Shown: positions 10,651-22,526 of the stretch, one piece after another
Layout: every line of letters begins with the position of its first letter
Numbering within the stretch: position 1 is the stretch's first letter
NCBI GenBank assembly: GCA_012861695.1
Contig: JAAOOA010000026.1
Coordinates: 18,898,001 to 18,962,000 of the forward strand
Source: Trematomus loennbergii
Lineage: Eukaryota > Chordata > Actinopteri > Perciformes > Nototheniidae
Length of the DNA stretch: 64,000 bases
Reading direction: 5' to 3'
Translations under genes and position numbers: made by a program
The notes under the pieces: generated by a model
What the model was told of the DNA's origin: nothing
Database searches by the model: none
What the model saw: only the letters and a program-made list of their open reading frames with translations

Positions 10651-13600
10651 TCTTTTTCCACGGCTTTGTGCCATAAATTAATTTTCCTGGACGATTATAC
10701 TTGGTGGTACAGTAGATGAAATTGCAAAATGAAAGCATGGCTAATGGGAAAGAAATCCAAAAGCCTGTTATTATTCTATTACCATTACATTTTGCAATCA
10801 ACATTTACTCCATAATGATAAGTTGAAGCAAACTATAGTCAATTGCCACTTAAAACAAACATGTTCTAGTTGTTAGCATTTTCACAGAGGGAATTGCCTC
10901 TTTTTGTAGATATCATTTTCAAATCATTGACAGTCAACTTACCCCAATTAGTTTGCGATTCTCAGTACCCATATTGGCAATGCTGAAACATAACACCTAT
11001 GTATTTCCATCATTACGCCGATGCATATGGCCCACTGGGGTAATGAGATTAAATAATGTTATATATAAACTCCACATGTAGGAGGGGATCATGCTGGAGG
11101 TGGGAAATTTCACACCCATAATCAGGAGGCAGTTTGCTTAATGACATGCGAAGGGAGTCTCATTACCCACCAGGACAAATCATTCTATAATAAAAAAATA
11201 ATATCCATTTTTACCAAAACTCTGGTTCTTATTTTCTTTTAATGGAAGCTCATAATGACATCTGACTTGCCTCTGTGTTTTTCCCTTCCTCCGTTTGCAT
11301 TGTAAGGACACAGTTGACTGCAGGCGACCACTGTGGATACATTTTTCTTGTTTCTTTGTTTAGTAATATGGCAGGAAAACAGACTCGGAAATGGCAGACA
11401 AAGAGTCAAAAAGTAGCCCTGCATCCAGTTACAAAGAAGAGTGGGTCACCCTAGGCATTGTTCTGTGGCTTTTGAGAACCTCATCTGCAGAGGGTTCAGC
11501 TCTATTGGTAGCATGATAGCTCAGACTAATTAAACATTATGTTCTGTAATTACCTTCTATGTGTCCCCCATGGCTCAAGGGAAAAGAACTGCAGCTAATG
11601 GAGTCATACTTTAGGTTTACAAAGCAGCCACGGTGACCAAGAGTCTACAACTGACCCAATTATGTTACGGAGGAAAAATAATTTGCTTTCTGTATTTAAA
11701 AAAAACAAGTGTTCCAAGTGTGTGGATTTATATTGTAGTGTGTGTGTGTGTGTGAGAGAGTGGTAATTAATATGTACTACCATTGCTCTGTGACGCAGAT
11801 AAAGTTCCTCGGGAGGAAATGCTTAACCAATCAGTTCCTCTCCCCAATGTATTTGTCTGGCTCCCTCCATCTTCATAAAAGGGACACAGATAGCTTTGGG
11901 AGTTTGCCTTCCCCTAGTCTCATCATTAGTGCAGCAGTTCAGCCAAGCAGCACAATATGGAGAGACCAAAGTCTTCTAGTCACCTTGTTGGTTTAATTGA
12001 ATAGATCATATTGGGTTGTTTTTACATTCCCATGGTCATTCAATTACAAGAGGTATGTAGGTTGCTTATATATTTGAGAAAATAAATCAGTCTCGCATCC
12101 AAATGTGTAAAAGCTACGTTGGTCCACAACCAGAAATGCATTAGTTTCACCAAAACAACAATAAAATATGTAATAGTTTCAAAATAACAAAGATATAAAA
12201 AAATAAAAAACCCAAAAGCATAATAATTCAGCTTTAATCATAGAGAATAGGCCAAATAAATCTCACAATTTTAAAGCTGTTCTTGTGAAATAAATTCGTG
12301 TTGCTCATTGGGCCCATGTAGCTATTACACATTTTGATGTGAGACTGGGTTGAGAAAGCCATTGTGAAATATTGTTCTGTTTTTACTTTCTTTTTGATCA
12401 CCATTTCAACCAAAAACAAGGTAATTTCAAAGCTCATTATCATTCCTTTATGTAAAATAATTATAATCAGTGTTAATCACAATGGTGTTCATAGCATGTC
12501 ATTATCCCTGCAAGTGCAACCAGTTTCAAAAAGGTCAAGTTAATCAATTGTTCCAATGTTAAATTAATTAGGGATTTGAACTTTTCTTAGTACAATTTTA
12601 TAATGAGGAGATTGTTAGATTTTCTGTTGCAAAGAAAGAGGCATTTCTAGAACTTATTACAGGATTGAAACAACTCGCTCTCCATCCAGAAAGAGATAAC
12701 CATTGACTGGAGTCGCATTATGGATGTCACATACAATTAACCCCAAGAAAGTGCTTGGCTGTTGGGATCTTTTCTCAGATGGAGGGAGAGCTGAGGCTCG
12801 CTCCAGCAGGATACAGTGAGGGCAAAGGCGGTCTGTCTTTGTTCAAAATGTAATGTATTTGAACTCTTTGGCTGATACCTTAACTCCAAAGGACCTTTCC
12901 TCTAAATGAATTTGAAAGTACACCAAAACTTCTATCCACTGAGTGAAACACTGGTATACTATGAGGCTGAACTGCAAAGGGTTAGCAGAATTCTTAACAA
13001 ACTTAATTAGATAAATGATCTCCGAAAAGGATACTGAGAAGCATTCAGTCAGCATGTTAAATCATTGCACCGTATCCGCCCTACCACATATTCTGTATAA
13101 ATAGTGTTCGCAGCTCTGTTCATTAGTGTGCTTATGTTCCATTTGATTTACTGCTAATGACCTAGCAAAGGAAACCGTTGCACCCTATGACATTGCCAGG
13201 GATGGTAATGATAGAGAATCATTTAATATTTCCATATTTGTTGGGATGCTTAAAGACAGAGCAATGGAAGCACTGCAGACCACCTGGGATGAAACGATAT
13301 GCATGGAAATTGATGATGCCCCTGAACCATAAAGCTACTCTAAATAAAACAAAATGCATTCACAACAACTGATATTAAGGGCTCTTACTGCTTTCAAGTG
13401 CTCTAGCCTCTTTGTGTATGCGCTGCCCTTGGTGAGGGTTTTTATTTTTACGAGGACCCTAACTGAGGTGATCGCCCTCAATAACAAGTCTGTATAGAAC
13501 AGAATGATGTTCGAGGTACGAGCTCATTAAAGGGCAGTTTGTGCACATCTTATCTCACCTTGGTCAGGCTGGATCCAATTAAGCTTTGGTTATAGATAAC

Positions 13601-15826
13601 ATCTAATGCCTTTGCTATAGTAGTAAGGTTGTAGAAAAGCTCAGTTTGGGATTTTAGGTAAACACTACTGTATTTATCTTGTAGAATAATAAATTGCCTA
13701 CATTAACCCCAACGTAGTTCAGATATGTTCATGCAGTTGATAATACGTTGGTACTACCGTTCAAGATTTATAGCATTATTTAACCTGTTTTTCTTTAAGA
13801 AACATAATCTAAAAAAAGTTGGCCACCTAAATGAAAAACTGATAATGCATTTTAAAAGTGAATGTATGTATGCTTAGGCTATGTACACACATTACAAGCT
13901 GATGTGGCTGAAATCAAATTGTGGCTCTCATTTGACAAGGAACAGATTTCTTTAGAGTAAGTTGGACACAGAAATCCTTTCTTTCCCAATCAGATTTGGG
14001 TCCTAAATTAAATCAAATGTTCGATCTAGGCCAACAAAGAAAATCATAATAAATCACTATGACCTATAAGGTATACTAAACTGCTTTAGTTATTCTGAAT
14101 ATTTGTGGTAGTGTACATTTTTATTTTATGTATTACTAATCTAAAGAAACTCGAGAAAAAACGTTTTGTTCTTCCAGTAACCTCTTATCCTCCATCAGTC
14201 CATAACACATACATTAAACAAGCTTCCTCTTTAAAAAAATGTAGGCATCTATGTTGATGTTGCTGTCTTGTAGTTGGTCATAGAGAATATATCTGTAGCA
14301 GATACTAAAAAGTGTTGGACTTTTCTTCTGAGACTGGGAAAACTCTGGAGAAAAGAGCAAGGTGGACCGACTGACTAACCTTTATATACCCGACTGCTAA
14401 AGAATGTTGAAAAGGATCAAATCATGCCTTTTCATCCGGAGAAGGTACACCCTAATCCCTTAATCAATTGGCAAGCACCCACATGTAAATGACATACTGA
14501 TCTAAAAATAATTAACACTATTAGTGGGCAGGATCATCCAACACGTGCAGAGCCATCAGAAAGGCTGCATTATTCACCAACCAGGTGTGCAAGTAACAGA
14601 TGTTTTAGCACATTCTGACACTGAGCAATCTGCTTTCCTCCCACTCAACACCAAACACAACTCTTGCCACCTACACTACTCCTGCCTTGTTTGAACACTA
14701 GCCAACAAACGCACTAACCTTTTCAGAAAGCCCGCACGGTATATGTATGCATATTTCATCTGTGTGGGCACACCAGCATTGAAGAACTGAGGTTGACAGT
14801 GACACCGCTGGCACATGTATAGATTAATGTATTTCTAGCATATATTCAAGAAGAGATAACTGAGGGGGATAGCTGTATTGAAGAACCTTTATTTTGGGCA
14901 ACTGGTACACAGGTGCATGCATTTTGTATCTTCTGGCTGAGGGCAGGGATTGCTTGGCAGGAGCCCGTCTCACACAGTGAGGTTATTTTGCCTTGGAAAT
15001 AAATCAAATCCGTAGAACTGGTTGTCTTAAATGTGGGGGATATTCAGTGGAGGAAATGCTAAGCCTTGAGGTGCCTTCGGCACCTAGGTGTCCAACCCTA
15101 TTCTGCCTTTGTCGTTTTGTGTTCTCTATGGCAGTGCCAATGTCAAAAAGTGGTAAATTGAGGTTTGTTTTTGGATGTCATTTCCAAGCGATCACCATTT
15201 GAGATTTATGCCATAAACCACGTTTGTTAAATACTCCACAGGCAAATGCTTTCATTATTGGGCTCCAGGCTCAATTGCTATTCTATAACCCTATTTGGCG
15301 ACCATTTTCAGATACTTTAAACAAATGTATTTAAATAAAAACTTCAAGATTATTTATTTCCGTAAGAACGGAAAACATTTAGAAAGTCATGATCCTAATC
15401 TTGAAGAATTGTTCAGCTTTTTACAAAATGTTGGATACAATTGTGTTGGCTTTGTGTTGTGCTTGCGCTAAAGCTGCATTTAAATGATACGCAATTTGCT
15501 CTTTGCTCAACGCAAGGTTGGGTGCAGTGAGAGCATAGAATATATGGGTGAGTTTTGTTTCTATGGTTACGTTCTCTGCTGGCTTGTGGCACTACAAAAT
15601 GCTCTTATCTGATTGGTTGCGCATGAAAAGTTCAGCTTTAAACAATTGGTAAAAGTTAAAATAATTGGAACTGGGCAGTGCTAAGCAGCGCTACAATTTC
15701 GAGCTGTGCCTGTCACCGTGTGCATTACTTCCGCTTAGTCAGGCGTCACTACTCTGACCATCAAAAAGCAACAGCAAAGTTGGCGCAGAGCTGTTTTACA
15801 ATTTCACATTCATGTAGCTATGCATA
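10651..15826. other. No gene recognised; short GT and GA microsatellite
   Basis: About 5.2 kb of AT-rich DNA. It contains a GT dinucleotide run ending in GAGAGAG at 11739-11760. No frame exceeds 85 codons and none has a recognisable domain. Some blocks of mixed composition (around 12660-12840 and 13080-13340) could be conserved non-coding elements. I cannot test that from one sequence. Confidence 0.45.
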
Positions 15827-16108
15827 GTTCCGGCCAGTGGCGTCGCCTGGCCTCGGCATCCGGGGCTTTAGCCCGAATGTTTTTTCTGTAGCCCCGGAAA
15901 ATTCTCCCTCAATAATATAATACATTAACCGTGCTTTACGTGAACCTCATCATGACACAAGAGAGGACGGCAGCACTGTAATTTCCCGTGTTCAGTGAAT
16001 GCAACAGAGGCATGACATCAGACCAATCAGAGAGTTGCATGGAAATAAACGTGTGCTTGTGTCATTCAAGCTCGGCTCTGGTGTGTGTGTGTGGCAATAG
16101 CGCATTTA

Positions 16109-16142
16109 GTGTGAAAGAGAGAGAGAGAGAGGGGGAGGGAGG
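16109..16142. repeat. (GA)n purine tract
   Basis: GAGAGAGAGAGAGA followed by GGGGGAGGGAGGG-type purines inside the hAT derivative. Confidence 0.8.
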
Positions 16143-16320
16143 GACCGGTGCCAGCATGGACCGTGTTGTTAGCATCTGGTTAGCTAGCTGCACTAGGACA
16201 TAAGGAGCTGTTTGTTCCACAACAAGCTGGAGGAGAGTCCTCTCCTCTCAGACTGAGAGACTCAGGTGAGCTAAAGGACTCTCTGAGTGTTTATATACAT
16301 AACTTTAGTCTAAGTTATCT

Positions 16321-16380
16321 CAGTGGGTCTCAAACGGTTTGGTCACAAATTATTCAAAAGATTATTTCCGCGGCACACCT
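16321..16380 (+). mobile_element. Second hAT-like terminus nested in the hAT derivative
   Basis: The sequence starts CAGTGGGTCTCAAACGG and continues to CCGCGGCACACC. This resembles the common hAT (Charlie-like) terminus in which CAGTGG..CTCAA is followed by a CGCGGCACAC motif. I could not find the matching right end or its 8-bp duplication. It may be an insertion fragment, or part of a composite sequence shared by the whole family. Confidence 0.5.
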
Positions 16381-16871
16381 TCATATGATCATTATAGTTA
16401 TACAAAAAATAAGAGAATAAAGGAAAAACAGTTATGAAATACTATATGGCAGTAAAACAAGAATAGAGTTTAAAAGGGGAGTGATTAGTAAAATATCCAT
16501 AAAGAAAAAGTACATCTGTTTACAGTTCTGCTTCATATGGGTGTTGAGAGAGGTATCCATAGATCTCTTCATTTTGCTCTCAAAGTGCACCAGATTGATG
16601 CATTTAACTTCAATATTTAAAAAAAAATCTTCCCGGGGGAACATCCGCCCGGACCCCCCTAGAGGAGGTGAGCCCCCCACTCATAAAAAATACCACTTTA
16701 CCCCTGCCTATATTCCGTGAGCTGATTATCGAGCCTTCATTGTAACAGTCGCGGGTGTACTGTGTGTGTGCGTGTGGGAGTGTTGCAGTGAAAAATGCCA
16801 CTGTAGTGCCTCCGCCACTGTGGGCTAAGCCCCGAATGTTTTCAGGTCCAGGCGACGCCCCTGGTTCTGGC

Positions 16872-18256
16872 AATGGATTCACGCAATTACGCTGAGCTAC
16901 AGGTGGCAGGGGTTAGGGTTACACACAAACAGTTACTAATGAGCCAATGAAGATAAACACTGCTAGCAAGCAAGCATGGATGTAATATTGTTCTCTTTGA
17001 ACATTGTTAAGACGGACATGCATTGGACACATTTGTGGTATAGAAACTATGCCTTTAGGGACAAACACTTAGTGCAAACATACATTTAGTTTACAATGAA
17101 ACTCCAGAGCTTGTCTCAAGGTTTAGAAGTTACAACTCACATGTTCAATATAGAAAGTTATATAATGTAAATTATGTTTCTATCTTTTATGAATAGCACA
17201 CACCACAGGATTAGAAAACATGCTGCTACTCTGTTGTTTTGCAAAAAAGGACCACATTTCTCACTCTGTTACTAATGATGCACCCTAAAACGTATCACAC
17301 ACTCAAACCAAAAAGTAATGAGCCATTCAACAAATGAATCAACACAGAGACTGGGGATAAATGTATCTGACTTTGAGCACTAATTGCTAATAATTGTGTA
17401 ACGTGACAAGAGATGAATCAAAAAGCACCATTTGTATCAAGATTTTCCTTAGAGAGCTCTCGTGATATTCGTCAGTGTTTGTTCTGTAACAATTCCGCAC
17501 TGGATTTGACACTTCACTTTTAGCAGATGGTTAAAAGACAGACACTCCTTTGCCAACTGCTCGGGTAATACATATCCAGATTGATTTTGACTGTAGTGTC
17601 TTTGTAAAAAACACTACAAAAAGCCAAGAAAAACCACATTTGTGGATTGCTAACCTGATCATATCTTCACTCATGATTTTTGCTAAAGTGGTGCAAGATA
17701 ATATATATCTCCATTCATGACAATGCTCTCAGTGAACGTTTAAAATACATATTGGCCGGCCCTGACATATTCTCTCTCCAAGTTTCTTGTTTCAAAGTTT
17801 GCTGAAGAGATAAAAATGACTCCTCAGAGTTGTCCCTTGTATTTCCTCACGTGCTGGGTACATTAAGAAGAAAGCATACAGCAGTGTATACATTCTCTGA
17901 TCCTCTTGGTAATGGCTCAATTTCAGCACAGCACAAAGACGCCTGTATATACACTAGATTATGTAGCAAGAATGCACTGTCATAAGATACAGCATAATGC
18001 TGCATTTACCAATTCCCCTAGCTCCAAGCTTGAGCCTGAATGAGGAAATGGATGCTTTGGAGGGAAAAATTAGGTTGGCATTATCTATAAGCAACACCCA
18101 TCACACCTCTGAGGACTGAACTGGAAATAATGTGAAACAGGACCATTTTTCTCGTTGCTGCCACCGTCTTTTGTAAGGGGGTGTCTGTGATCTTTTCTTG
18201 TGCCAAGTTTTCAAGACCTCAATGTTGGTTTCCAATAATATCCCCTCTTTAGCCTG
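16872..18256. other. No gene or repeat recognised
   Basis: AT-rich sequence between two mobile elements. The motif GGGGTTAGGGTTAC near 16907 is a two-unit telomere-like string and too short to mean anything. I see no supportable gene. Confidence 0.5.
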
Positions 18257-18711
18257 CAGTGGCCGACAGGTGCAAACGGCTCACACATTCCATAAGCAGA
18301 AACATGCGGCATTTTCAAACACGATGCACATAAAAAAACACAAATGTGCCAAAACACATGCAAATGTGGTTTATTTGAACAATATGATTGCATGATTCCT
18401 TCCAATATTATCGGATGCATCACTTTTTAGTGTCACCGTTTCGTTTTGTTTTGAACTTTTTGTATATTCTTATTAGCATTGTTTTGTATTTGCAGGGTTT
18501 TGTTTATGCAGTGCTTTTAGTTAAGCTGTGCTTGTTTCATCACATTGGTGAATGTTTTCTAAATATAGGGCATGTGTTGTCAAGTTGAGCCAGATGTTTT
18601 TAATGAGTACGTGTTTTGGCACATTTATTTTTTCATTTGCATTGTTTCTGAAGCTGCCGCACGTTTCTCCTCATGGAACTATTTAGGGTCGTTGTAGCAC
18701 GTTTGCCACCG
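18257..18711. mobile_element. Old inverted-repeat element, possibly hAT-like MITE
   Basis: The left arm at about 18257-18363 and the reverse complement of about 18606-18711 align imperfectly along their length. Shared blocks are CAGTGGC/CGGTGGC at the edge, then ATTCCAT/GTTCCAT, then GAAAC-TGCGGCA. The best block is AAATGTGCCAAAACAC, identical in both arms (18343-18358 and its inverted partner near 18609-18627). The edges resemble a hAT terminus, but the flanking eight bases do not match. Either the duplication has decayed or the class is wrong. Short frames across the region are chance. Confidence 0.55.
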
Positions 18712-19470
18712 TAGATTTAATTAAATACATGTTTGTCTCAAAAACAACAAGTTTTACATTTCCATAAAACACAATAGATATAAATGCTGCAAACTACACA
18801 ACCTTCAAGAGTTTGAACACAGGCAGTAAAGGCAGTGAGAACCAAGCAATATAAAAAACATGAGCAAATATAAAGTATATGCTTATTGAACAGTTTCACC
18901 ACGGAACAAGATGAAAGCTGTCCTAAAACCCCTTTACTGTATGTTTTTTACATATCCCAAGGTGGTATCATGAGCGAACACCTGCAGCGCTTGGAAAAGA
19001 AATGCAGCAAAATTGAGAGAGGGTTCAAAACTTCAAAAGGAATGAGGGGATTTATGTCAAGGATTCCAATCAAAAGGACGTTATCCTTGCTGCAGGCGTC
19101 TATCTTTGAACTTGCTCATCGGAATCCAGCGCACAGCAAAAAAAAAAAGAAACAGCCTTTAAAGGATCCTGACATACAATAAGTGAAAGTCAATAAAGCC
19201 ATTTACACAACATTTGAATATACTTAGTTGATGAAATCCATTGAAAATAACTTGACCCAATCAAACTGTTGTATTATGTGTGATATTCTTGATATGTTCA
19301 TATGATAAACTCATTATGACTTTTTAAGGACAATGTATTTTTTTCTTGTTACTGCAATTATACAGTGCTTAAATAGTTATGGCCCATTTCATCAAATATT
19401 AACTAGAATCAATGAATCATTAATAATGACAGTAGTACGTTTAGCTTTCTTTACTTTGATAATTATCTAT
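18712..19470. other. No gene recognised
   Basis: AT-rich DNA with a 98-codon frame at 18886-19182 ending in a lysine run encoded by a poly-A tract. It has no recognisable domain, and I treat it as chance. Confidence 0.45.
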
Positions 19471-19722
19471 CAGAATCAGAATCAGAAAACCTTTATTCAT
19501 CCCACAGAGGGGACATTTACATTTGTTACAGCAGAAAAGAGCCAAAGACAGCCTAACAAGAAGTATGCATAAAAAACAAAATAATATTAAAGGTAACAAT
19601 GTTTTTTGTTTTAAAGAATTACACAATCTAGAAAATACACAGCCTGTAACAGTTCTGAAGATGTAGCAGCCATATTGCACAGTTATTCACGGAAAATATA
19701 TATATATATTGCACATATTGCA
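19471..19722 (-). repeat. Interspersed repeat resembling a LINE 3' tail
   Basis: The plus strand begins CAGAATCAGAATCAGAAAAC, then CTTTATTCATCCCACAGAGG, then a segment ending TTGTTACAGCAG, and finishes with an AT-dinucleotide stretch and TTGCACAT. This order matches a very common teleost repeat that, read on the minus strand, ends in repeated TTCTGA units. I believe it is the 3' end of a fish LINE family, but I am not certain which. Confidence 0.55.
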
Positions 19723-21208
19723 TCGATTAAAAGGCAAACAAATGTAAAGAATGACTCAGCAGAAAAAGCAGCAATTATTTAGCAGGTACTTGGACACAAG
19801 GTTTCATGCTAGCTCACTAGTTACAATCGTTTTTATTTATATTTACGGTAAAAAGTTTGGTGCAAATAACAATTTTGACCTTTGCTTAGGAAACATAGAC
19901 AGTTGGTTGAATTTACCAATCAGCTATTCAGGCTAATTCATAACATGGAGGCACCTACTGTAAAGCCGCATTTATTTTTCAAGAATGTTTGATGACGTCT
20001 CAATGCACTGCAGTATAGGTATTCAAAGCTAGCCAAAGACATCAGTGCTTCACTGTAAAGCTTGCAGTTTGGTAGAAAAGGGCATGTGAAGGAAGAGATG
20101 TATTCCTTTACTTTAAATAACACCTGAAGTAACTCGGTTAAAAATATGCCATATGTCATCACCTGCAGACTAGTAGGAGACATGATACAAAGTCCAGGAA
20201 TTTGACTTCCACCAAGTCAAACCTTGTTCCAATTAGACCAAGGAAACCAGTAAACTATTCTTATATACCCAAGCTATCACACTTTTTGTCACACTGTTCA
20301 ATTCTATACTAACTTTACCACATATTCTTCAATTTGAATGTACTACCTAGCTGAGGAGGGCATGGACTATAATTGTAGTCTGAGGTATGTGTCAGAATTG
20401 CTTTCCGTTTGACAGGAACATTAACTGCCTAGCTAGTGTCATATCCACACTTTTCTGTAAGAGGACTCATTAATCCTAGCAGTCAATGGCAATTTCTCAC
20501 ATGGGAAGGCAAACTTATGCGACCGTCTTCATGGACTTGTTCTGGACTCTCAACCGTACAGTATGTCTCATTACCGGCTCTGAAACTTCTGCCCCTTCCG
20601 AAGATCCTCCTGGCCCCAAGGTGAGGGTGTTGATGGAGAAAACAAAGCACCTTGCCCTGCTGACACCAGATAAACTGACATCAGATGGAGCTTCATGTAC
20701 CGCCTCGGGCCGGCTGGGCTGAACAGCTGTCAGTCGAATGCAGGACAGAGCCACGGGAGCCCGAGGTTTACACACAAAGACGTGAACAAACAAGCAATCA
20801 TTGCCACACTGCTTTTGATGCTTGCTTATTTGAATACTTAGCAGAGACAACTTAGCAGTAGCAACATCTGCTTTGTGTTAACATGTAACATGTTTAGTGA
20901 CAAGCAGGCATTTGTTAGTGGTTATTTATTCGTACTTAGCACAAAAACTGTATAGGAAAAAGTCGTCGTAACCGTGAAGTCAACCATCAGTTTATGGGCT
21001 AAAGTTGTGAAGCCTCCATTTTAGCATTTTTTCTGGTATCAGCTTGGTTTTTGTATGTCGGCATCTTGGTTTTTTGGAACTAGAAGTTCAGTAAAGTACA
21101 CAAGAGGTTAAAGGTATCATGCACTGTTTTGATGGAAAAATATTCCACTTTTGTATTTTTTTGTCGTGCTGTTTATAGTTTGTGTTGTCTAAAATGCAAA
21201 AGCTTAAC
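19723..21208. other. No assigned gene; possible exon-like patch at 20436-20722
   Basis: Most of this stretch is AT-rich and featureless. The segment 20470-20730 is GC-richer and open in three frames (62 and 78 codons plus, 111 codons minus at 20515-20850). It contains a good splice-donor-like string, CCCCAAGGTGAGGG, near 20613-20626. No domain is recognisable in any frame, so it could be an exon of an unknown gene or merely composition. Confidence 0.3.
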
Positions 21209-21212
21209 ATAC

Positions 21213-21901
21213 TGTTTTGTGGCGATCCAGTACTCACACAACATGAAAGAATGAAACAGAGAGGAATCAATGAAACACAAACACAGAAATAGTTGAGATT
21301 AATCATTATTATTTAGTTGCGCACCACTAAACAACAATGGGGAAACATTACCTTGCTTCAAGAGCAACCAATCGCAGAAATGGTCCCTCGAACACACAGA
21401 AAACTTATAGGTTTCCTAAATGACACACGAACATGTTCCCTAATCATGTTTAACGCACACACATTGTCAGTTCTCCTAAACTTGGACGCACCAACATCAG
21501 AGCAACATGTAAGTTCCAGATGTCAAAAGGTCATTATCTCATGAAGTCTTTAGGAGCCTTGCAGGATATGAATTATCCAATTAACAAACTATATATATCG
21601 TCTGCACATGAGCGCACATACATTTCTTTACATTAACTAACACACCAACATCCTTATCGTTTCTTAGCTAATGCATGCTGGATATGAACCACTAACTAAC
21701 AAGACTTTAACTGTATTATATCTGAGGAAGACCTCTCTTGGAGTTCCTCTGACCTTTGCCAATTTACTTAACATGGGTACATCTGCTGTTAATTGCAAAG
21801 ACCATTGATAATTAGCAAAGAGACTCATGGGCCTCTTCCAATATCTGGAAACTGTAATTAAATCATAGTTATATTGAGAAGGTCCAAGACTTGACATAAC
21901 A
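21213..21901 (-). repeat. Left LTR (3' LTR in the element's orientation)
   Basis: A 689-bp repeat with TGTT/AACA termini, almost identical to 27743-28437. It carries two extra Ts near its plus-strand start. It also has a rearranged block at about 21397-21416 that removes the TATATAAA motif found in the other LTR. Frames inside it (21317-21544 plus, 21664-21936 minus) recur in the other LTR because the sequence is duplicated, and are not genes. Confidence 0.92.
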
Positions 21902-21913
21902 TTCCCTCCTTTT
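21902..21913 (-). other. Polypurine tract of the LTR element
   Basis: On the minus strand this reads AAAAGGAGGGAA and directly abuts the 3' LTR, which starts TGTTATGTC. That is the position and composition expected for the primer of plus-strand DNA synthesis, and it fixes the orientation of the element. Confidence 0.85.
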
Positions 21914-22295
21914 ATTAATTTAAGTTTCCAGATCATACAAAAAAAACTCTTACAATAACCTTGAGATCCGCCCTTGAAAGTCCAAAATTACTTTCTGAAA
22001 AATATTTATCAATGAATAATCATTTTACTCAAGGCAGAAGTCACAGGGTTACCTGTACTACTCACAAATAGCCAAAAAACCACCTTTTTGATTATAACAC
22101 AAAAAGTGGAAGAAAAGACAATTTGCGCTAATCTACTCTTACTTAAATGGAAAATCATTTAAAAACCTCAGTATGCTTAAGAGGAAAAAATCAATTTGTC
22201 CCATTCAAGTTTAACAAACTTACATACATACCTAATAACAAAGTAACATTCAATTTAATACTTGATTATACATAATAAAAAATCTTCCAAAACAC

Positions 22296-22526
22296 TTATA
22301 GCAAGATGTAACTGGCGTACACTTGTTCTGCTTCTGTTATATTGTCCAGTAAACACTTCTTCAGGTGTGCACGTTCCGATCTCCATGCGTAGCCTTTAGA
22401 TGGAATATCTATCTTAGCCTTCATGCTGTAATGTCCCATCTCATAGCAAAATCCCTTGATGACATCTGAAGCAACATCATTACCATTTGAATTGGACGGA
22501 ACTGTAGTCAGAAAACTGAGACTTCT
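22296..22526 (-). other. 76-codon open stretch near the 3' end of the LTR interior
   Basis: Read on the minus strand it runs from a TAA at 22527-22529 to a TAA at 22296-22298. It contains segments such as GNDVASDVIKGFCYEMGHY and KGYAWRSERAHLKKCLLDN, which look protein-like in composition. I do not recognise the family. It lies about 400 bp before the polypurine tract, where a retrovirus would carry the end of env or an accessory frame. It may be a decayed remnant, a spliced exon or chance. Confidence 0.3.

Larger units (their letters stand above)
15827..16871. mobile_element. hAT-type non-autonomous element with 8-bp target duplication
   Basis: The element proper is 15835-16863 (1029 bp). 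The left end CAGTGGCGTCGCCTGG and the inverted right end CAGGGGCGTCGCCTGG match at 15 of 16 positions. It is flanked by GTTCCGGC (15827-15834) and GTTCTGGC (16864-16871), an 8-bp duplication with one change. An 8-bp duplication with CA-G termini is the signature of the hAT superfamily. Subterminal palindromes of the GGGGCTTTAGCCC type lie just inside each end. No transposase frame is present. The 71-82 codon frames inside have no domains. The interior also contains what looks like the end of a second hAT-like element at 16321. Confidence 0.88.
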
